NCBI RefSeq assembly: GCF_900176285.1
Contig: NZ_FWXF01000006.1
Span: 124,001 to 188,000, forward strand
From: Desulfacinum hydrothermale DSM 13146
Lineage (GTDB): Bacteria; Desulfobacterota; Syntrophobacteria; Syntrophobacterales; DSM-9756
DNA: 64,000 nt
Direction: 5' to 3'
Part shown: piece after piece, positions 1 through 9,049 of the stretch
Numbering within the stretch: position 1 is the first letter of the stretch
Layout of the letters: every line of letters starts with the position of its first letter
Translations under genes and position numbers: made by a program
Notes under the pieces: generated by a model
The model's input: only the letters and a program-made list of their open reading frames with translations
The model's database searches: none
Told to the model about the DNA's origin: nothing

Positions 1-408
1 TGGTGTCAGTCGCGTACAAAGAACCGCATCTTTGGTTGCCTGGTAAAGTTTAACGGATTTTTCCAATGCATTTGTTTCTGGCTTATTGTCATCATCGAGC
101 AACCAAAGCAAATCCATTTTGGTACTAAGAGCTGCACAAATTCCTGCTGCATAACCTTCAGCCGATCCTTTATTGGATTCAAATGACACCAAGCGAGCAT
201 CAACCCCGCATTGAACCAAAACATCTTCAATAGAATAACTGGCTCCGTTATTCACAATGACCACACAACTAACTTTGTAGGTCTGAGCTACAATTCCCTT
301 CAGGACCTCAGCTAAAAGCACCCCCCTGTCCCCGTATGTTACGATTACTACACAAACAGACGGTTTATCCGAAAACTTAGATTCCAAAGACGACATACTA
401 GTCCACAT
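1..408 (-). CDS. Glycosyltransferase family 2, 3' part cut off by window edge
   Basis: The frame is open from an ATG at 408 to the window edge, giving 136 residues without a stop. The N-terminus reads as a GT-A fold enzyme: VVIVTYGDRG near residues 20-29, NNGASYS near 53-59, and the acidic nucleotide-sugar/metal motif LLWLLDDDN with Asp105-107. This N-terminus resembles rhamnosyl- or galactofuranosyl-type GT2 enzymes, which add a sugar from a nucleotide donor to a surface glycan. AGGTTAG precedes the ATG; a second in-frame ATG lies at 396. It is the first gene of a minus-strand polysaccharide group but is visibly AT-richer than the genes to its right, suggesting separate acquisition. Sugar specificity cannot be read. 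Confidence 0.8.
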   Translation of the reverse strand, partial: MWTSMSSLESKFSDKPSVCVVIVTYGDRGVLLAEVLKGIVAQTYKVSCVVIVNNGASYSIEDVLVQCGVDARLVSFESNKGSAEGYAAGICAALSTKMDLLWLLDDDNKPETNALEKSVKLYQATKDAVLCTRLTP

Positions 409-476
409 CTAACCTGATATTCATTTCGTCATTTAACGACATCCTCTATACTGATCATCACGAGCACCAAGTTTTT

Positions 477-1769
477 TTAGAGGATTCCCTTGTACCATGA
501 TACCCTGGCGACAGACACATAAAAACAGACGATCATAACGAGCTCTGCCACATACGTGGCGACGACAGCTCCCCGCCAAGACCAAAGCAAGATTAACCAT
601 GCGTTGAGTCCTATATTGATTACCGCCCCACCCAAGGTCATGAGCAGGCTGATGGCTTGTCCTCCTGAGGCATTTAGCACTGTTTGGCCAAATCGTCTGG
701 GTATCGTCAATAGTGGTAACCAGGCCAGCCACCGCAACACCTCGACCGCGGGGGCAAACCCGGCGCCCAGGACCCACGGCAGCAACCCGGCCAGTAGGTA
801 CATGCTAACGCTCACGGCCAGCGCATAGAGCATCGGCAGCGGCAGCACCTGCCAGGCATAACGGGCGGCACTTCGGACACCTTCACCGCCGGCCCGGAAA
901 AAACGCGGCGCGGCGGCGGCAAAAAAGGACATCAAAGGCACGTTGGCCATGTCCACCACACGGTAGGCGGCGGAATAGGCTCCTGTGATCTCCAGGGTGG
1001 TCAGGCGGACAAGCATGATTTTGTCGATATCCACGTACACCTTCTGTGCCGCACCGCCGACGGCGAAGGGCCAGCCTTCAGCCAACACATACCCGAGGCC
1101 ACGCCAATGAAACGCCATGCGCAGGCCAAAGTCGCGGTGCAGCAAAACAAGAGTGTAAACGACCGCAAAAGCGGCAGCAATCAGGTAGAGCACCGCCCAC
1201 ACGGAAAGCCGCGCCGAAGGCGCCATGAGCAAGACCAGCGGCAGCAACACGGCGGCGGCGAGACGCGGCAGGATGGGAGCGAGCACGATGCGCGCCGCCC
1301 GCCCCATGCGTTCGTGCCCCTGATAGCCTTGCACGCCGGCCAGCATCAAGGGTGTGAGCAAAATTTCCGCTGCTCCAAGACAAACGATGACCACCCACCC
1401 GATGCGTTCCGGAAGGATTACCCAAGCCAGCAAGAGATAAACGACGAACAACCCAGGAGCCGTGACCAACCAGGCCCCCAGGGTGCGGCCCCAGCTTGCA
1501 GCGAATTCCACAGGATCGCGCGCCGTATCGCGCAACATAATGACAGAGGCGCCCAGCCCCGTAAAGCCGCCCAGCGTCATGGCCAACGCCAGTACCGCCG
1601 AATACGCGCCATAGGCTTCCACACCGAGCACCCGGGCGACGATGAGAAAGACACCCGCCTGTCCCAGTGTACGCAAACCGAGCCCGGCGGTCATGGCGAG
1701 GGTTCCCTGGGCCAATCTTCCCGGACGGTAATTCAAAAGACGGGAAATGTGTGAATGTAGTGTTTTCAT
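477..1769 (-). CDS. Wzx-like polysaccharide flippase (MOP superfamily)
   Basis: This 430-residue protein is almost entirely hydrophobic, with about a dozen predicted membrane segments separated by short Arg/Trp-rich loops, the pattern and length of polysaccharide exporters of the MOP (MATE/MVF) superfamily. Such proteins flip undecaprenyl-linked glycan units across the inner membrane. The N-terminal cytoplasmic stretch is followed by a first helix starting near residue 23 (GTLAMTAGLGLRTLGQAG). It sits between glycosyltransferase and methyltransferase genes on the same strand, which fits an O-antigen or exopolysaccharide locus. No conserved catalytic residue is expected. The substrate is unknown, and the family call rests on composition and context more than on a diagnostic motif. 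Confidence 0.75.
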   Translation of the reverse strand: MKTLHSHISRLLNYRPGRLAQGTLAMTAGLGLRTLGQAGVFLIVARVLGVEAYGAYSAVLALAMTLGGFTGLGASVIMLRDTARDPVEFAASWGRTLGAWLVTAPGLFVVYLLLAWVILPERIGWVVIVCLGAAEILLTPLMLAGVQGYQGHERMGRAARIVLAPILPRLAAAVLLPLVLLMAPSARLSVWAVLYLIAAAFAVVYTLVLLHRDFGLRMAFHWRGLGYVLAEGWPFAVGGAAQKVYVDIDKIMLVRLTTLEITGAYSAAYRVVDMANVPLMSFFAAAAPRFFRAGGEGVRSAARYAWQVLPLPMLYALAVSVSMYLLAGLLPWVLGAGFAPAVEVLRWLAWLPLLTIPRRFGQTVLNASGGQAISLLMTLGGAVINIGLNAWLILLWSWRGAVVATYVAELVMIVCFYVSVARVSWYKGIL

Positions 1770-1844
1770 CCCATCGAACTCATGAAGACGTCCGTTCCGG
1801 TACCGGCACGGATGGCGGGAATCCGGACGACGGAAAACACGGCA

Positions 1845-2606
1845 TTAAGGGTGGGCATTGCCTTCATTCGCTTTCTTCCCTTCTTTTCGAAGAATACAAA
1901 CGAGGGTCGGTATGATGGGGCGCAGGCGCGAAAGAAAGGCATCGGGCAACAAGGCGGCCACCGTCGCAAGAAACCCATCTTTTCCCTCATTGGATAACAT
2001 TTCACGGAAGGCTTCCACCTCCACATGCCTCCAGGTCATGCCACTTTCAGCCAGCAAGGCATCCAACTCACCAAGAGTCATTGGCGCACAATCGTAGGCT
2101 TCACCACGGCCTCGTAGCCGCACATAAGCAGACCGCCATGAATCGGGCAACCAGCTAAGAAAGGCCAGGCGAAAATGGGGCTCGACCACCATCCAGCGGT
2201 TGGGTACGGCGAGGTAGGCAATACCTCGTGGGGACAACACGCGAGCCATTTCCTGTATATGGTGCCGCTGCGCTCGGCGATCTCCAACGTGCTCGATCAC
2301 GTGGTTGCTGATCACCACATCGAATGAGTCCGCCTCGAACGGCAGTGTGGTCCCATTTACAAGATGAAATTGAAAGCCTTCCCTAACCAGTCGCTGGTCC
2401 ACCACATCCACCGCGGTCACATCACAGCGCAGCACCGGATGGGTTGCAAAATAGTACGCTATCCCACCAGATCCGGTCCCTATCTCAAGCACCTTCATGG
2501 GCACGTGGCTTGCTTCCAAGCCAAGGAGTCGTTCGATCTTGAGGGCCTTCTTCATACGGGAAGGCAGATCAAGAACCGCATGCGGCTGTCTGAGTCCTGT
2601 GGCCAT
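1845..2606 (-). CDS. Class I SAM-dependent methyltransferase
   Basis: A 253-residue Rossmann-fold methyltransferase. The SAM-binding glycine motif VLEIGTGSGGIAYYF is near residues 39-53, an acidic residue ends the next strand (VTAVDVVD), and the later motif FDVVISNHVIEHVGD is typical of Methyltransf_11/UbiE-like enzymes. The start at 2606 has a strong ribosome site (AAAAGGAGTCG) and lies 20 bases after the stop of the upstream glycosyltransferase, so the two are probably co-transcribed. Given its neighbours it may methylate a sugar or lipid-linked intermediate of the surface glycan; the acceptor cannot be deduced from sequence. Confidence 0.85.
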   Translation of the reverse strand: MATGLRQPHAVLDLPSRMKKALKIERLLGLEASHVPMKVLEIGTGSGGIAYYFATHPVLRCDVTAVDVVDQRLVREGFQFHLVNGTTLPFEADSFDVVISNHVIEHVGDRRAQRHHIQEMARVLSPRGIAYLAVPNRWMVVEPHFRLAFLSWLPDSWRSAYVRLRGRGEAYDCAPMTLGELDALLAESGMTWRHVEVEAFREMLSNEGKDGFLATVAALLPDAFLSRLRPIIPTLVCILRKEGKKANEGNAHP

Positions 2607-2626
2607 CTTCTCGACTCCTTTTAGGG

Positions 2627-3805
2627 TCAGACCAGTGCTGCAGCCAACCGGACACCGAAAGATTCCCAGCTGAATCCTTCCGCGAAACGGCGGATGCCTT
2701 GCGGTTCCGGGGGATGATGGAGCAGATCGAGCACGGCGGTTGCAAAGCCTTCCGCATCGCCCGGCGTCACAAGTCGGCCGGATACTCCGTGGGCCACGGC
2801 ATCCACCACCCCGCCGGTGGCATAGGCGACGGTGGGAAGGCCGTGGGCGGCGGCCTCGACGGCCACCATGCCGAAGCCCTCGGGGTCGCCGGGGATTTCC
2901 CGCACCGGGAACACATGCACATCCGCCGCGCAGTAAGCGGATTCCAGGTCCTGTCCGAACAGTGTGCCAACCCAGCGGACGTGGTGTTCCAGTCCCATGG
3001 TGCGTGCCGCCTGGAGGATGGCCTGAGGTGGCTCCGCCTCGGCGGCCAAGGCATCCCGGGGGGCATCGCCCACGATCAACAAACAGGAATCGGGCTTGCG
3101 GCGGACCACCCGTGGCAACACCTCACGGACGAAGGGCATCAGCCCCTTGCGGGAGGTGAGCCGACCCACTGAAAGGAGAAGCGGTCGATCCCCAAGCCCC
3201 CATTTTTTGCGAAAGGCGTGCCGCCGGGCCCATTGGAGTGCCGCATCGATTCTGGGTAGCTCCACCCCCGGATGGACGATGGAAAGACGCGCTGCCTCGA
3301 TACCGGCCTTTCGGGCAAGGGCCGCTGTGGCACGGCTGTTGGCAATGACACGATCGAGGCGGCGCAGGGCACGTAGCCACGCCGCTTGATAGATGGGGTG
3401 GGGAAGGGCCAGATCCAGTCCGTGGACGTAGGCCACGGCCTTGGCCTTGGCTAGGCGCGCGGCGATCAGGGCGAGCGGCGCAGTCAGACCGCTTCCGGCC
3501 AGGACCCAGTGGGGACGGAAGCGCTTTGCTTCCACGAGCCCCTTGCTGCCTGCGGCGAGCAGGAAGCGTTGCAGCGGGCGGAGTGGCACCTGGACCACCC
3601 GGACGCCGGGCGGCGCCTTTTCACTTGCCCCTCGTGGAGCAATGACGCACACCTCGCCATAACGTGACAGCTCGTGGGCCAGATGCCAGTTAAGCCGTTC
3701 CATCCCCCCCCAAAGGGGCGGGAAGTTGCGCGTGATAATAAGGATACGGCCGATCGCTGCACCCCCTAATGATCCTCGACTCATCTCCAAAGAGCCCTGC
3801 CCCAT
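2627..3805 (-). CDS. Glycosyltransferase family 4
   Basis: A 392-residue GT-B fold enzyme. The N-terminal donor-side glycine-rich turn reads RNFPPLWGGMERL near residues 27-39. The C-terminal domain carries LLLSVGRLTSRKGL and the E-x7-E-like region with PEGFGMVAVEAAAHG and TGGVVDAV, which bind the nucleotide sugar in family 4 enzymes. It transfers a sugar with retention of configuration, probably onto a lipid-linked surface polysaccharide at the inner face of the membrane. The start at 3805 has GAGG a few bases upstream; an internal Met at residue 8 is an alternative. It heads the pair with the methyltransferase downstream. Confidence 0.88.
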   Translation of the reverse strand: MGQGSLEMSRGSLGGAAIGRILIITRNFPPLWGGMERLNWHLAHELSRYGEVCVIAPRGASEKAPPGVRVVQVPLRPLQRFLLAAGSKGLVEAKRFRPHWVLAGSGLTAPLALIAARLAKAKAVAYVHGLDLALPHPIYQAAWLRALRRLDRVIANSRATAALARKAGIEAARLSIVHPGVELPRIDAALQWARRHAFRKKWGLGDRPLLLSVGRLTSRKGLMPFVREVLPRVVRRKPDSCLLIVGDAPRDALAAEAEPPQAILQAARTMGLEHHVRWVGTLFGQDLESAYCAADVHVFPVREIPGDPEGFGMVAVEAAAHGLPTVAYATGGVVDAVAHGVSGRLVTPGDAEGFATAVLDLLHHPPEPQGIRRFAEGFSWESFGVRLAAALV

Positions 3806-4004
3806 GGCTCCTCTACCTACCGCAAAGATTCAAGCGTTCGTTGGATAGGCTGCAAGCTCCCTGCGCCCCCCGATCGCGGCTTTCGCCGCTCCCACAAAAA
3901 GAGCGCTGAGCGCGGCGCTTCAAAAGGAAAAAAAAGCCGGCCCCTTTCCTCGGGGATGCTCCCGGCCATGCCACACAAGGGAAGGAGCGGCTTTGCCAAC
4001 CCGA

Positions 4005-4907
4005 TCATCCCCCGTTTTCCACCCGGTCGTAGCGCAGCTGGGTGATCTGTTCGCTCACGAGGCCCAGCATGAAAAGGAGCACCGAAGTGATGAAAAGCAG
4101 TGCCGACATGTTGGTGAAGCGATGGGCCGTCAAGTACGTATAGGCGTAGTTGGCCAGGCCCATGAGGAAGAAAGAGCCGCTCACGGGAAGAAAGATGCGA
4201 AGAGGCGAAAAGAGCGTGGTGATCTTCAAGATGATGAGAAAAAAGCGCACGCCGTCCTTGAGCGGCTTGATCTTGCTCTTACCCTTTCTCTTTTTCGCCT
4301 GGATGGGCACATAGCACACCGACCGGCCGCTTCGTAAGTAAGCCAAGGTGAGTGTGGTGGGATAGGAAAAGGTGTTGGGTAAAAGATAGAGGTATCGAAG
4401 CACCGTTTCCCGGTCCATCACGCGGTAGCCGGATGTCAGATCCTTGACAGGAAAGCGGGTGGCGTATCGAGCCAGCAGATTGTAGGCGGCGTTGGCCCAT
4501 CGGCGAAAGGTATTGGCATGACTGGCGGGGTCCCGGGCCCCCACCACCATGTCGTAGGTTTCGGCCGCCTCCAGAAGGCGCGGCAGATCGGCCGGATCGT
4601 GCTGTCCGTCGCCGTCCATGAGCACCACCTTGTCGCGGGACGCCATGCGGATACCGGTTTTCACGGCCGCACCGTTTCCGATGTTGTAAGGATGGGACCA
4701 CACGTAGGCGCCCGCCCGTCTGGCTTCCTCCGCCGTCCGGTCCCGCGACCCGTCGTCCACCACGATCACCTCCGCTTCAGGAAGCACTTGGACGATCCTG
4801 GAAACGGTCTGGGCGATGGCCCCTTCTTCATGGTAGGCCGGAATGACGACGGATACGTCCGAACCTCGTTCCACTGCCCCTTCTCCTTTTTTTGCCCCGG
4901 TTTCCAT
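4005..4907 (-). CDS. Polyprenyl-phosphate (DPM1-like) glycosyltransferase family 2
   Basis: A 300-residue protein. The N-terminal 220 residues form a GT2 domain: VSVVIPAYHEEGAI near residues 18-31, VIVVDDGSRDRT, VVLMDGDGQHDP with the DXD-type metal site, and RDP...GYRVMD further on. Two hydrophobic segments follow in the last 90 residues (LPVSGSFFLMGLANY and SALLFITSVLLFMLGL), placing it in the inner membrane. This layout is that of dolichyl/undecaprenyl-phosphate sugar transferases, which load a sugar from a nucleotide donor onto a polyprenyl carrier. It is separated from the glycosyltransferase at 2627 by about 200 bases without a gene, so it may be its own transcription unit. Confidence 0.88.
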   Translation of the reverse strand: METGAKKGEGAVERGSDVSVVIPAYHEEGAIAQTVSRIVQVLPEAEVIVVDDGSRDRTAEEARRAGAYVWSHPYNIGNGAAVKTGIRMASRDKVVLMDGDGQHDPADLPRLLEAAETYDMVVGARDPASHANTFRRWANAAYNLLARYATRFPVKDLTSGYRVMDRETVLRYLYLLPNTFSYPTTLTLAYLRSGRSVCYVPIQAKKRKGKSKIKPLKDGVRFFLIILKITTLFSPLRIFLPVSGSFFLMGLANYAYTYLTAHRFTNMSALLFITSVLLFMLGLVSEQITQLRYDRVENGG

Positions 4908-5259
4908 TCGGGGTTAACCACAAGCAATCGGCAGGCCAAATGCGCTGCACGAGGCCCGGATCCACCATGGACGCACCCAAAACGCCCTTCCCTTGGCCGC
5001 CCCTTCGGCCCCTTCGGTCTGCATGGCCGCAGGCGCACCACCGCACATGGAAAAATGAGATCATCGGGCATCGACCTTTTCCGTGGAAGTCGATCGGCCG
5101 GCCAGGCGTCTCACGGTCAAGGACCGCTCCGCCAGGCACCTGAAACACTCTTTCCTTAGATGGAGACGTCTTTTTTTTGACTCCCCCCAGGGCCTGTGCT
5201 AGTCAAAGGGCGTTTTCACCGAAAAGCTCCGATCAGAACAAACACGAGGGAGCCGCTCC
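4908..5259. other. Gene-free divergent intergenic region
   Basis: This 352-base stretch separates a minus-strand glycosyltransferase from a plus-strand transporter, so it must hold two outward promoters. The only candidate seen is TTGACT at 5177-5182 with TAGTCA 17 bases on, preceded by an eight-T run; the -10 match is poor. Short open frames here are not supported by codon content or ribosome sites. Confidence 0.4.
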
Positions 5260-6207
5260 ATGAACACCCCATCCCCCGGCACACCCATTCCCCGCAAAGG
5301 CTATCTCTTCGTCATCTCGGCCGCCGTGCTGTGGGCCGTTTCCGGATCGGCCGGAAAGTATCTTTTCAACCACGGCGTCACCCCCTACCAGGTGGTGCAG
5401 ATGCGGGTCACCTTGACAACCGCGATGCTCTTTTTGTGGCTGGCCGCCCGGGACCGGAGAAAGCTCCGGATCCCGGCCCGGGACATCCTCTATTTCATGG
5501 TCCTGGGCGTGACCGGTCTGGCCATGGTCCAGTTTACGTACTTTTACACCATCAGCAAGATCAAGGTGGCCGCCGCCATCTTGCTGGAATACCTGGCCCC
5601 GGTGCTCATAGCCCTCTATTCGGTGACCATCGCCCGGGAAAGGCTCACCTGGCCCACCGCCGTGGCCGTCACCGGCGCCACCCTGGGTTGCTACCTGGTG
5701 GTGGGCGGATACAACCTGAATCTTTTCAACATGAACAAGGCGGGCCTTTTGAGCGGCCTGGCATCGGCGGTGAGCTTCGCGTGGTATTCGGTGCACGGCG
5801 AACACGGCATGCGCCGCTACAGCCCCTGGACCGTGCTCTTCTACGCCTTCCTTTTCGCCGCCCTTTTCTGGAACATGGCCCACCCGCCCCTGGAATCCTT
5901 CCGCCACGACTACACCCCCATGGAGTGGGTGTGGATTCTCTACATCGCCATCCTGGGTACACTCATCCCGTTCGGGCTCTATTTCCATGGGATCAACCTG
6001 ATCCGGTCCACCCGAGCCAGCATCACGGCCACCCTGGAGCCCATCACGGCGGGGATCGTGTCCTATCTGTTCCTGGGCGAAACCCTGGAGGGACTTCAGA
6101 TCGTCGGTGGCCTGCTGGTGATCGGAGCGGTCGTTTTGCTCCAGATCCGTCGGGAATTTGACGATGCCACGCCGGAGCTCCTGCGGACGCGGGAGCAGGC
6201 GTCCTGA
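5260..6207 (+). CDS. EamA/DMT-family transporter
   Basis: A 315-residue inner-membrane protein made of two EamA repeats of five hydrophobic segments each, the standard length of the drug/metabolite transporter superfamily. The first repeat starts with GYLFVISAAVLWAVSGSAGK near residue 11; the second begins near residue 160 (GLLSGLASAVSFAWYSV) and ends with the conserved pattern TLEPITAGIVSYLFLGE near 256. Family members export or import small metabolites such as amino acids, nucleosides or sugars; the substrate is not predictable. The start ATG is preceded by GAGGGAG. The next gene begins about 185 bases further on the same strand. Confidence 0.9.
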   Translation: MNTPSPGTPIPRKGYLFVISAAVLWAVSGSAGKYLFNHGVTPYQVVQMRVTLTTAMLFLWLAARDRRKLRIPARDILYFMVLGVTGLAMVQFTYFYTISKIKVAAAILLEYLAPVLIALYSVTIARERLTWPTAVAVTGATLGCYLVVGGYNLNLFNMNKAGLLSGLASAVSFAWYSVHGEHGMRRYSPWTVLFYAFLFAALFWNMAHPPLESFRHDYTPMEWVWILYIAILGTLIPFGLYFHGINLIRSTRASITATLEPITAGIVSYLFLGETLEGLQIVGGLLVIGAVVLLQIRREFDDATPELLRTREQAS

Positions 6208-6391
6208 GCCGCACGGCTGCCATGGGCTCGACGCCCCTCCCGGCGGAGCCGACCGGTCGTTCCCATGGAATGGAATGTGGGCCGTTCCCTCGCACAGAAG
6301 GAATCCACCTTCCCCGCTCATCCACAAACACCAGAGCCATCTCAGGCAGAGGCGCCGAGATGCCCCCAAAGGACAAGGGATCGGGATCACC

Positions 6392-7180
6392 ATGGAACCC
6401 ATCATCACCCTCTTGACGGACTTCGGCCTCCAGGACGGCTACGTGGCCTCCATGAAGGGCGTGCTTTTGACCATCGCCCCCCGAACGCGCATCGTGGACA
6501 TCACCCATCTCATTCCACCCCAGGACATCCGCTGGGGCTCTTACGTGCTCAACAGCTCCTACACCCACTTTCCGCCCGGCACCGTGCACGTGGCGGTGGT
6601 GGATCCGGGCGTGGGAACGGACCGACGGGCCATCGCCATCCGCACCGAACATCACCTCTTCGTCGGACCGGACAACGGCCTCTTTTCCTTCGTGCTGGAC
6701 CGGGAGGAATCGGCGGAAGCTCGCCTTCTGAAAAATGCCAGCCTCTTTCGGCCCACGATCAGTTCCACCTTTCACGGCCGGGATGTCTTCGCCCCGGCGG
6801 CCGCTCACCTGGCCTCCGGGATCCCCTTTGCGTCCCTGGGCCCCTCGGTGGAGCCCCTGGTGGGCCCTTGGGTCCGCCCCAACCTTTGCTCCGACGCCTT
6901 GGAAGGGGAGGTTCTGGGTTCCGATCGTTTCGGAAACATCGTGACCAACATCCAACAGACGCATTTGGCGGCGTTCGCCCGAAAGAAGGCCTTTCTGGTC
7001 TTCCTGGAAGATCAAAGAATTCCCGTTTTTGCCTCCACCTACGACGAGCTGCCGCCGGGACACCCCCTGGCGCTCATGGGCAGCTCGGGCCACCTGGAAA
7101 TCTCCGTCAATCAGGGAAATGCGGCGCATTTCTACAAGGCTCGAGGGGGACAAAAGGTGCGGGTGGTTCGGGTGGACTGA
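6392..7180 (+). CDS. SAM hydroxide adenosyltransferase (DUF62)
   Basis: A 262-residue protein starting at the ATG at 6392, where homology begins with ITLLTDFGLQDGYVASMKG. This opening, the internal VAVVDPGVGTDRR near residues 67-79 and VGPDNGLFSF are hallmarks of the DUF62 family, relatives of fluorinase and chlorinase that use water or hydroxide to split S-adenosylmethionine into adenosine and methionine. The C-terminal half has the expected SDRFGNIVTNI. The acidic and aromatic SAM-contacting residues look intact. The physiological purpose of the family is unclear. An upstream in-frame extension exists but is not like the family and lacks a ribosome site. Confidence 0.9.
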   Translation: MEPIITLLTDFGLQDGYVASMKGVLLTIAPRTRIVDITHLIPPQDIRWGSYVLNSSYTHFPPGTVHVAVVDPGVGTDRRAIAIRTEHHLFVGPDNGLFSFVLDREESAEARLLKNASLFRPTISSTFHGRDVFAPAAAHLASGIPFASLGPSVEPLVGPWVRPNLCSDALEGEVLGSDRFGNIVTNIQQTHLAAFARKKAFLVFLEDQRIPVFASTYDELPPGHPLALMGSSGHLEISVNQGNAAHFYKARGGQKVRVVRVD

Positions 7181-7653
7181 AGGACGGTCCCAGGCGATCC
7201 CGCGCCGAGGAACATGGGCCGGGCCCTGGATCCCGCCATACCGCCGCCCTGGCGATCAGGCACCGAGATCTCCGGCCCGCCCCTGCCAGTTCTCAGCCCA
7301 GCCTTCAGGGGTGCGTGGAAGGGATCTTTGACCGCGGTCTCGGACAACCCTTCGTCTCCGAATGGCCCCTTCAGGCATCGGGCGAGAACCCTTCAAGATC
7401 CCGGGGCGTTTTGCCGATGTGTGAAGTGAAAGGCAGACGGCGCCGGGAGGCTGCCCGAGGACTCAAAAGGAGCCGCATGGCACAGCGGAATCTCAAGGCG
7501 TTGGAAAGCTCCAGAAGGGCCGAAAGGCCATTGTGAGACAAACCGCCAGGGATGTTACTCCGACCCCCACCTTCTGCTGCGCATCTTTACGAAGCCCTGT
7601 GCCGTGCTTAATGTACGCATGGAAAAAATGACGACTTCCCAAAGGAGGCTCAA
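7181..7653. other. Gene-free region with a degenerate hairpin repeat
   Basis: No convincing gene is seen in these 473 bases. Around 7511-7545, read on the minus strand, TCTCACAATGGCCTTTCGG resembles the left hairpin part of the composite repeat found at 24306, 53868 and 58253. A promoter for the small gene at 7654 must lie here but was not identified. Confidence 0.35.
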
Positions 7654-7896
7654 ATGGAAAGGAACAAGAACTTGAAATGGCAACTCGATTTCCTGAAGGG
7701 AAGCGAAATCGGCAAAGAGGGGCTGGGGGGTCCCGATGTGCTGGAACCCACGACTCCCAACACGCCTCCCGCGGGAAACGAGGCCGCCGTCCATGAGGAA
7801 AGCGAACTGCACAACCGGAAACTCCAGGAAAAGATCGAGCGCAGCATGGACGCTGTCAAGGAATTCATCCGCAACATCGACATCAGCAAGCTGTAA
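7654..7896 (+). CDS. Small acidic protein of unknown function
   Basis: An 80-residue, highly charged, soluble protein with no cysteine and no membrane segment. The middle is Pro/Thr/Gly-rich (residues 30-45) and the C-terminal 35 residues (ESELHNRKLQEKIERSMD and onward) look like one amphipathic helix. It is preceded by AAAGGAGG eight bases before the ATG, an ideal ribosome site, and followed at once by a strong intrinsic terminator, so it is a real, separately transcribed gene. I do not recognise the family. The helical tail could mediate oligomerisation or partner binding; this is a guess. Confidence 0.65.
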   Translation: MERNKNLKWQLDFLKGSEIGKEGLGGPDVLEPTTPNTPPAGNEAAVHEESELHNRKLQEKIERSMDAVKEFIRNIDISKL

Positions 7897-7921
7897 TCCT
7901 CCGCTCCTTCCGACGGCCCAC

Positions 7922-7958
7922 AGCCCCTCCACCGCCATGAGGTGAGAGGGGCTTTTTG
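7922..7958 (+). terminator. Rho-independent terminator of the 80-residue gene
   Basis: An 8-bp stem (AGCCCCTC with GAGGGGCT) is extended inward by CACC/GGTG with one bulged A, and is followed by TTTTTGT. It begins 26 bases after the stop codon. Confidence 0.85.
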
Positions 7959-8071
7959 TGTGGGCCGGAGCTGCGTGTCCTTGTTGCCACCAGGCCCTTG
8001 TGGTAGAAGGCTTGGGCGATCGGGATCGAACCGCTCATTTCACTTGACGCTGGAACATTGAAGGATCGTAC

Positions 8072-8893
8072 ATGGACACGCTTTCCGCCGTTGCGCTCGG
8101 GGCGCTGCAAGGGATCACCGAATTTTTACCGGTGAGCAGCTCGGGGCATCTGGTCATCGGCCAGCACCTTCTGGGCTGGCAAGAGCCCCATCTCTTCTTC
8201 GACGTGTGCCTTCACGTGGGCACCTTTCTGGCCGTGGTGGCCGTCTTCTGGAAAGACATCCTCCAGCTGGTGCGCGGCGGCCTGCTGTGGGTCCGTGCCC
8301 CGGGCCGGGCATTCAATCCGGGAGCCGATCCGGCGGTTCGGGTCTTCTGGCTCGTGGTGGTAGGGACGCTTCCCACCGCCGTGATGGGTTTTGCTTTCAA
8401 GGACCTGGTGGAACGGCTTTTCGGATCCATGGGCGCGGTGGGAGTGAATCTTCTCATCACCGGCACCCTGCTTTGGCTCACGCGGCGGGCTTCCACCGAG
8501 CACGGCCGTCCGGAGTCCCAAATTCGCTGGTGGGAGGCGGTTCTGGTGGGCATCGCCCAGGGCTTTGCCATCGCGCCGGGGATTTCCCGGTCCGGAACCA
8601 CCATCGCGGTGGCGCTCTTTCTCGGTTTCAACCGGGAGTGGGCGGGGCGCTTTTCGTTCCTCCTTTTCGTCCCGGCCGTCCTGGGGGCCGTTCTTCTGGA
8701 GGTTCTGGACCTGGGGGCCATCCCCGCGTCCCAAACAGGGCCCATCGCCTGGGGAACCCTTGCGGCCGCCGTGATCGGCTACGGGGCCCTTCGCCTGCTG
8801 CTGCGGGTGGTGAAGCAGGGACGCTTTTACGTCTTTGCCCCCTACTGCTGGGCGCTGGGGATTTTGTGCCTTGTGCGGGCGGGGATGATGTGA
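8072..8893 (+). CDS. uppP: Undecaprenyl-diphosphatase UppP/BacA
   Basis: A 273-residue polytopic inner-membrane protein of the usual length. The two family signatures are present: GITEFLPVSSSGHL near residues 14-27, with the catalytic Glu and Ser, and PGISRSGTTIAVAL near 170-183, with the phosphate-binding Arg. It removes a phosphate from undecaprenyl diphosphate so that the lipid carrier can be reused for peptidoglycan and surface glycans; it can confer bacitracin tolerance. It stands alone between a terminator and the DedA-like gene, oriented the same way, with about 150 bases on the downstream side. Confidence 0.96.
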   Translation: MDTLSAVALGALQGITEFLPVSSSGHLVIGQHLLGWQEPHLFFDVCLHVGTFLAVVAVFWKDILQLVRGGLLWVRAPGRAFNPGADPAVRVFWLVVVGTLPTAVMGFAFKDLVERLFGSMGAVGVNLLITGTLLWLTRRASTEHGRPESQIRWWEAVLVGIAQGFAIAPGISRSGTTIAVALFLGFNREWAGRFSFLLFVPAVLGAVLLEVLDLGAIPASQTGPIAWGTLAAAVIGYGALRLLLRVVKQGRFYVFAPYCWALGILCLVRAGMM

Positions 8894-9049
8894 ACTGCAT
8901 GCAGGAGCTTGTCCGAAAAGGCCCCGGTTGATCCCTTGTTGTATGGACGAAAGCTTGGGGCTGTCAGCCGCGTGCCGCCGGCCTGGCGTTTCAGAAGATA
9001 GGGGCGGCCAGCATCACCGGAACCGTTTCCATGGAGGTCGCATCCACCC

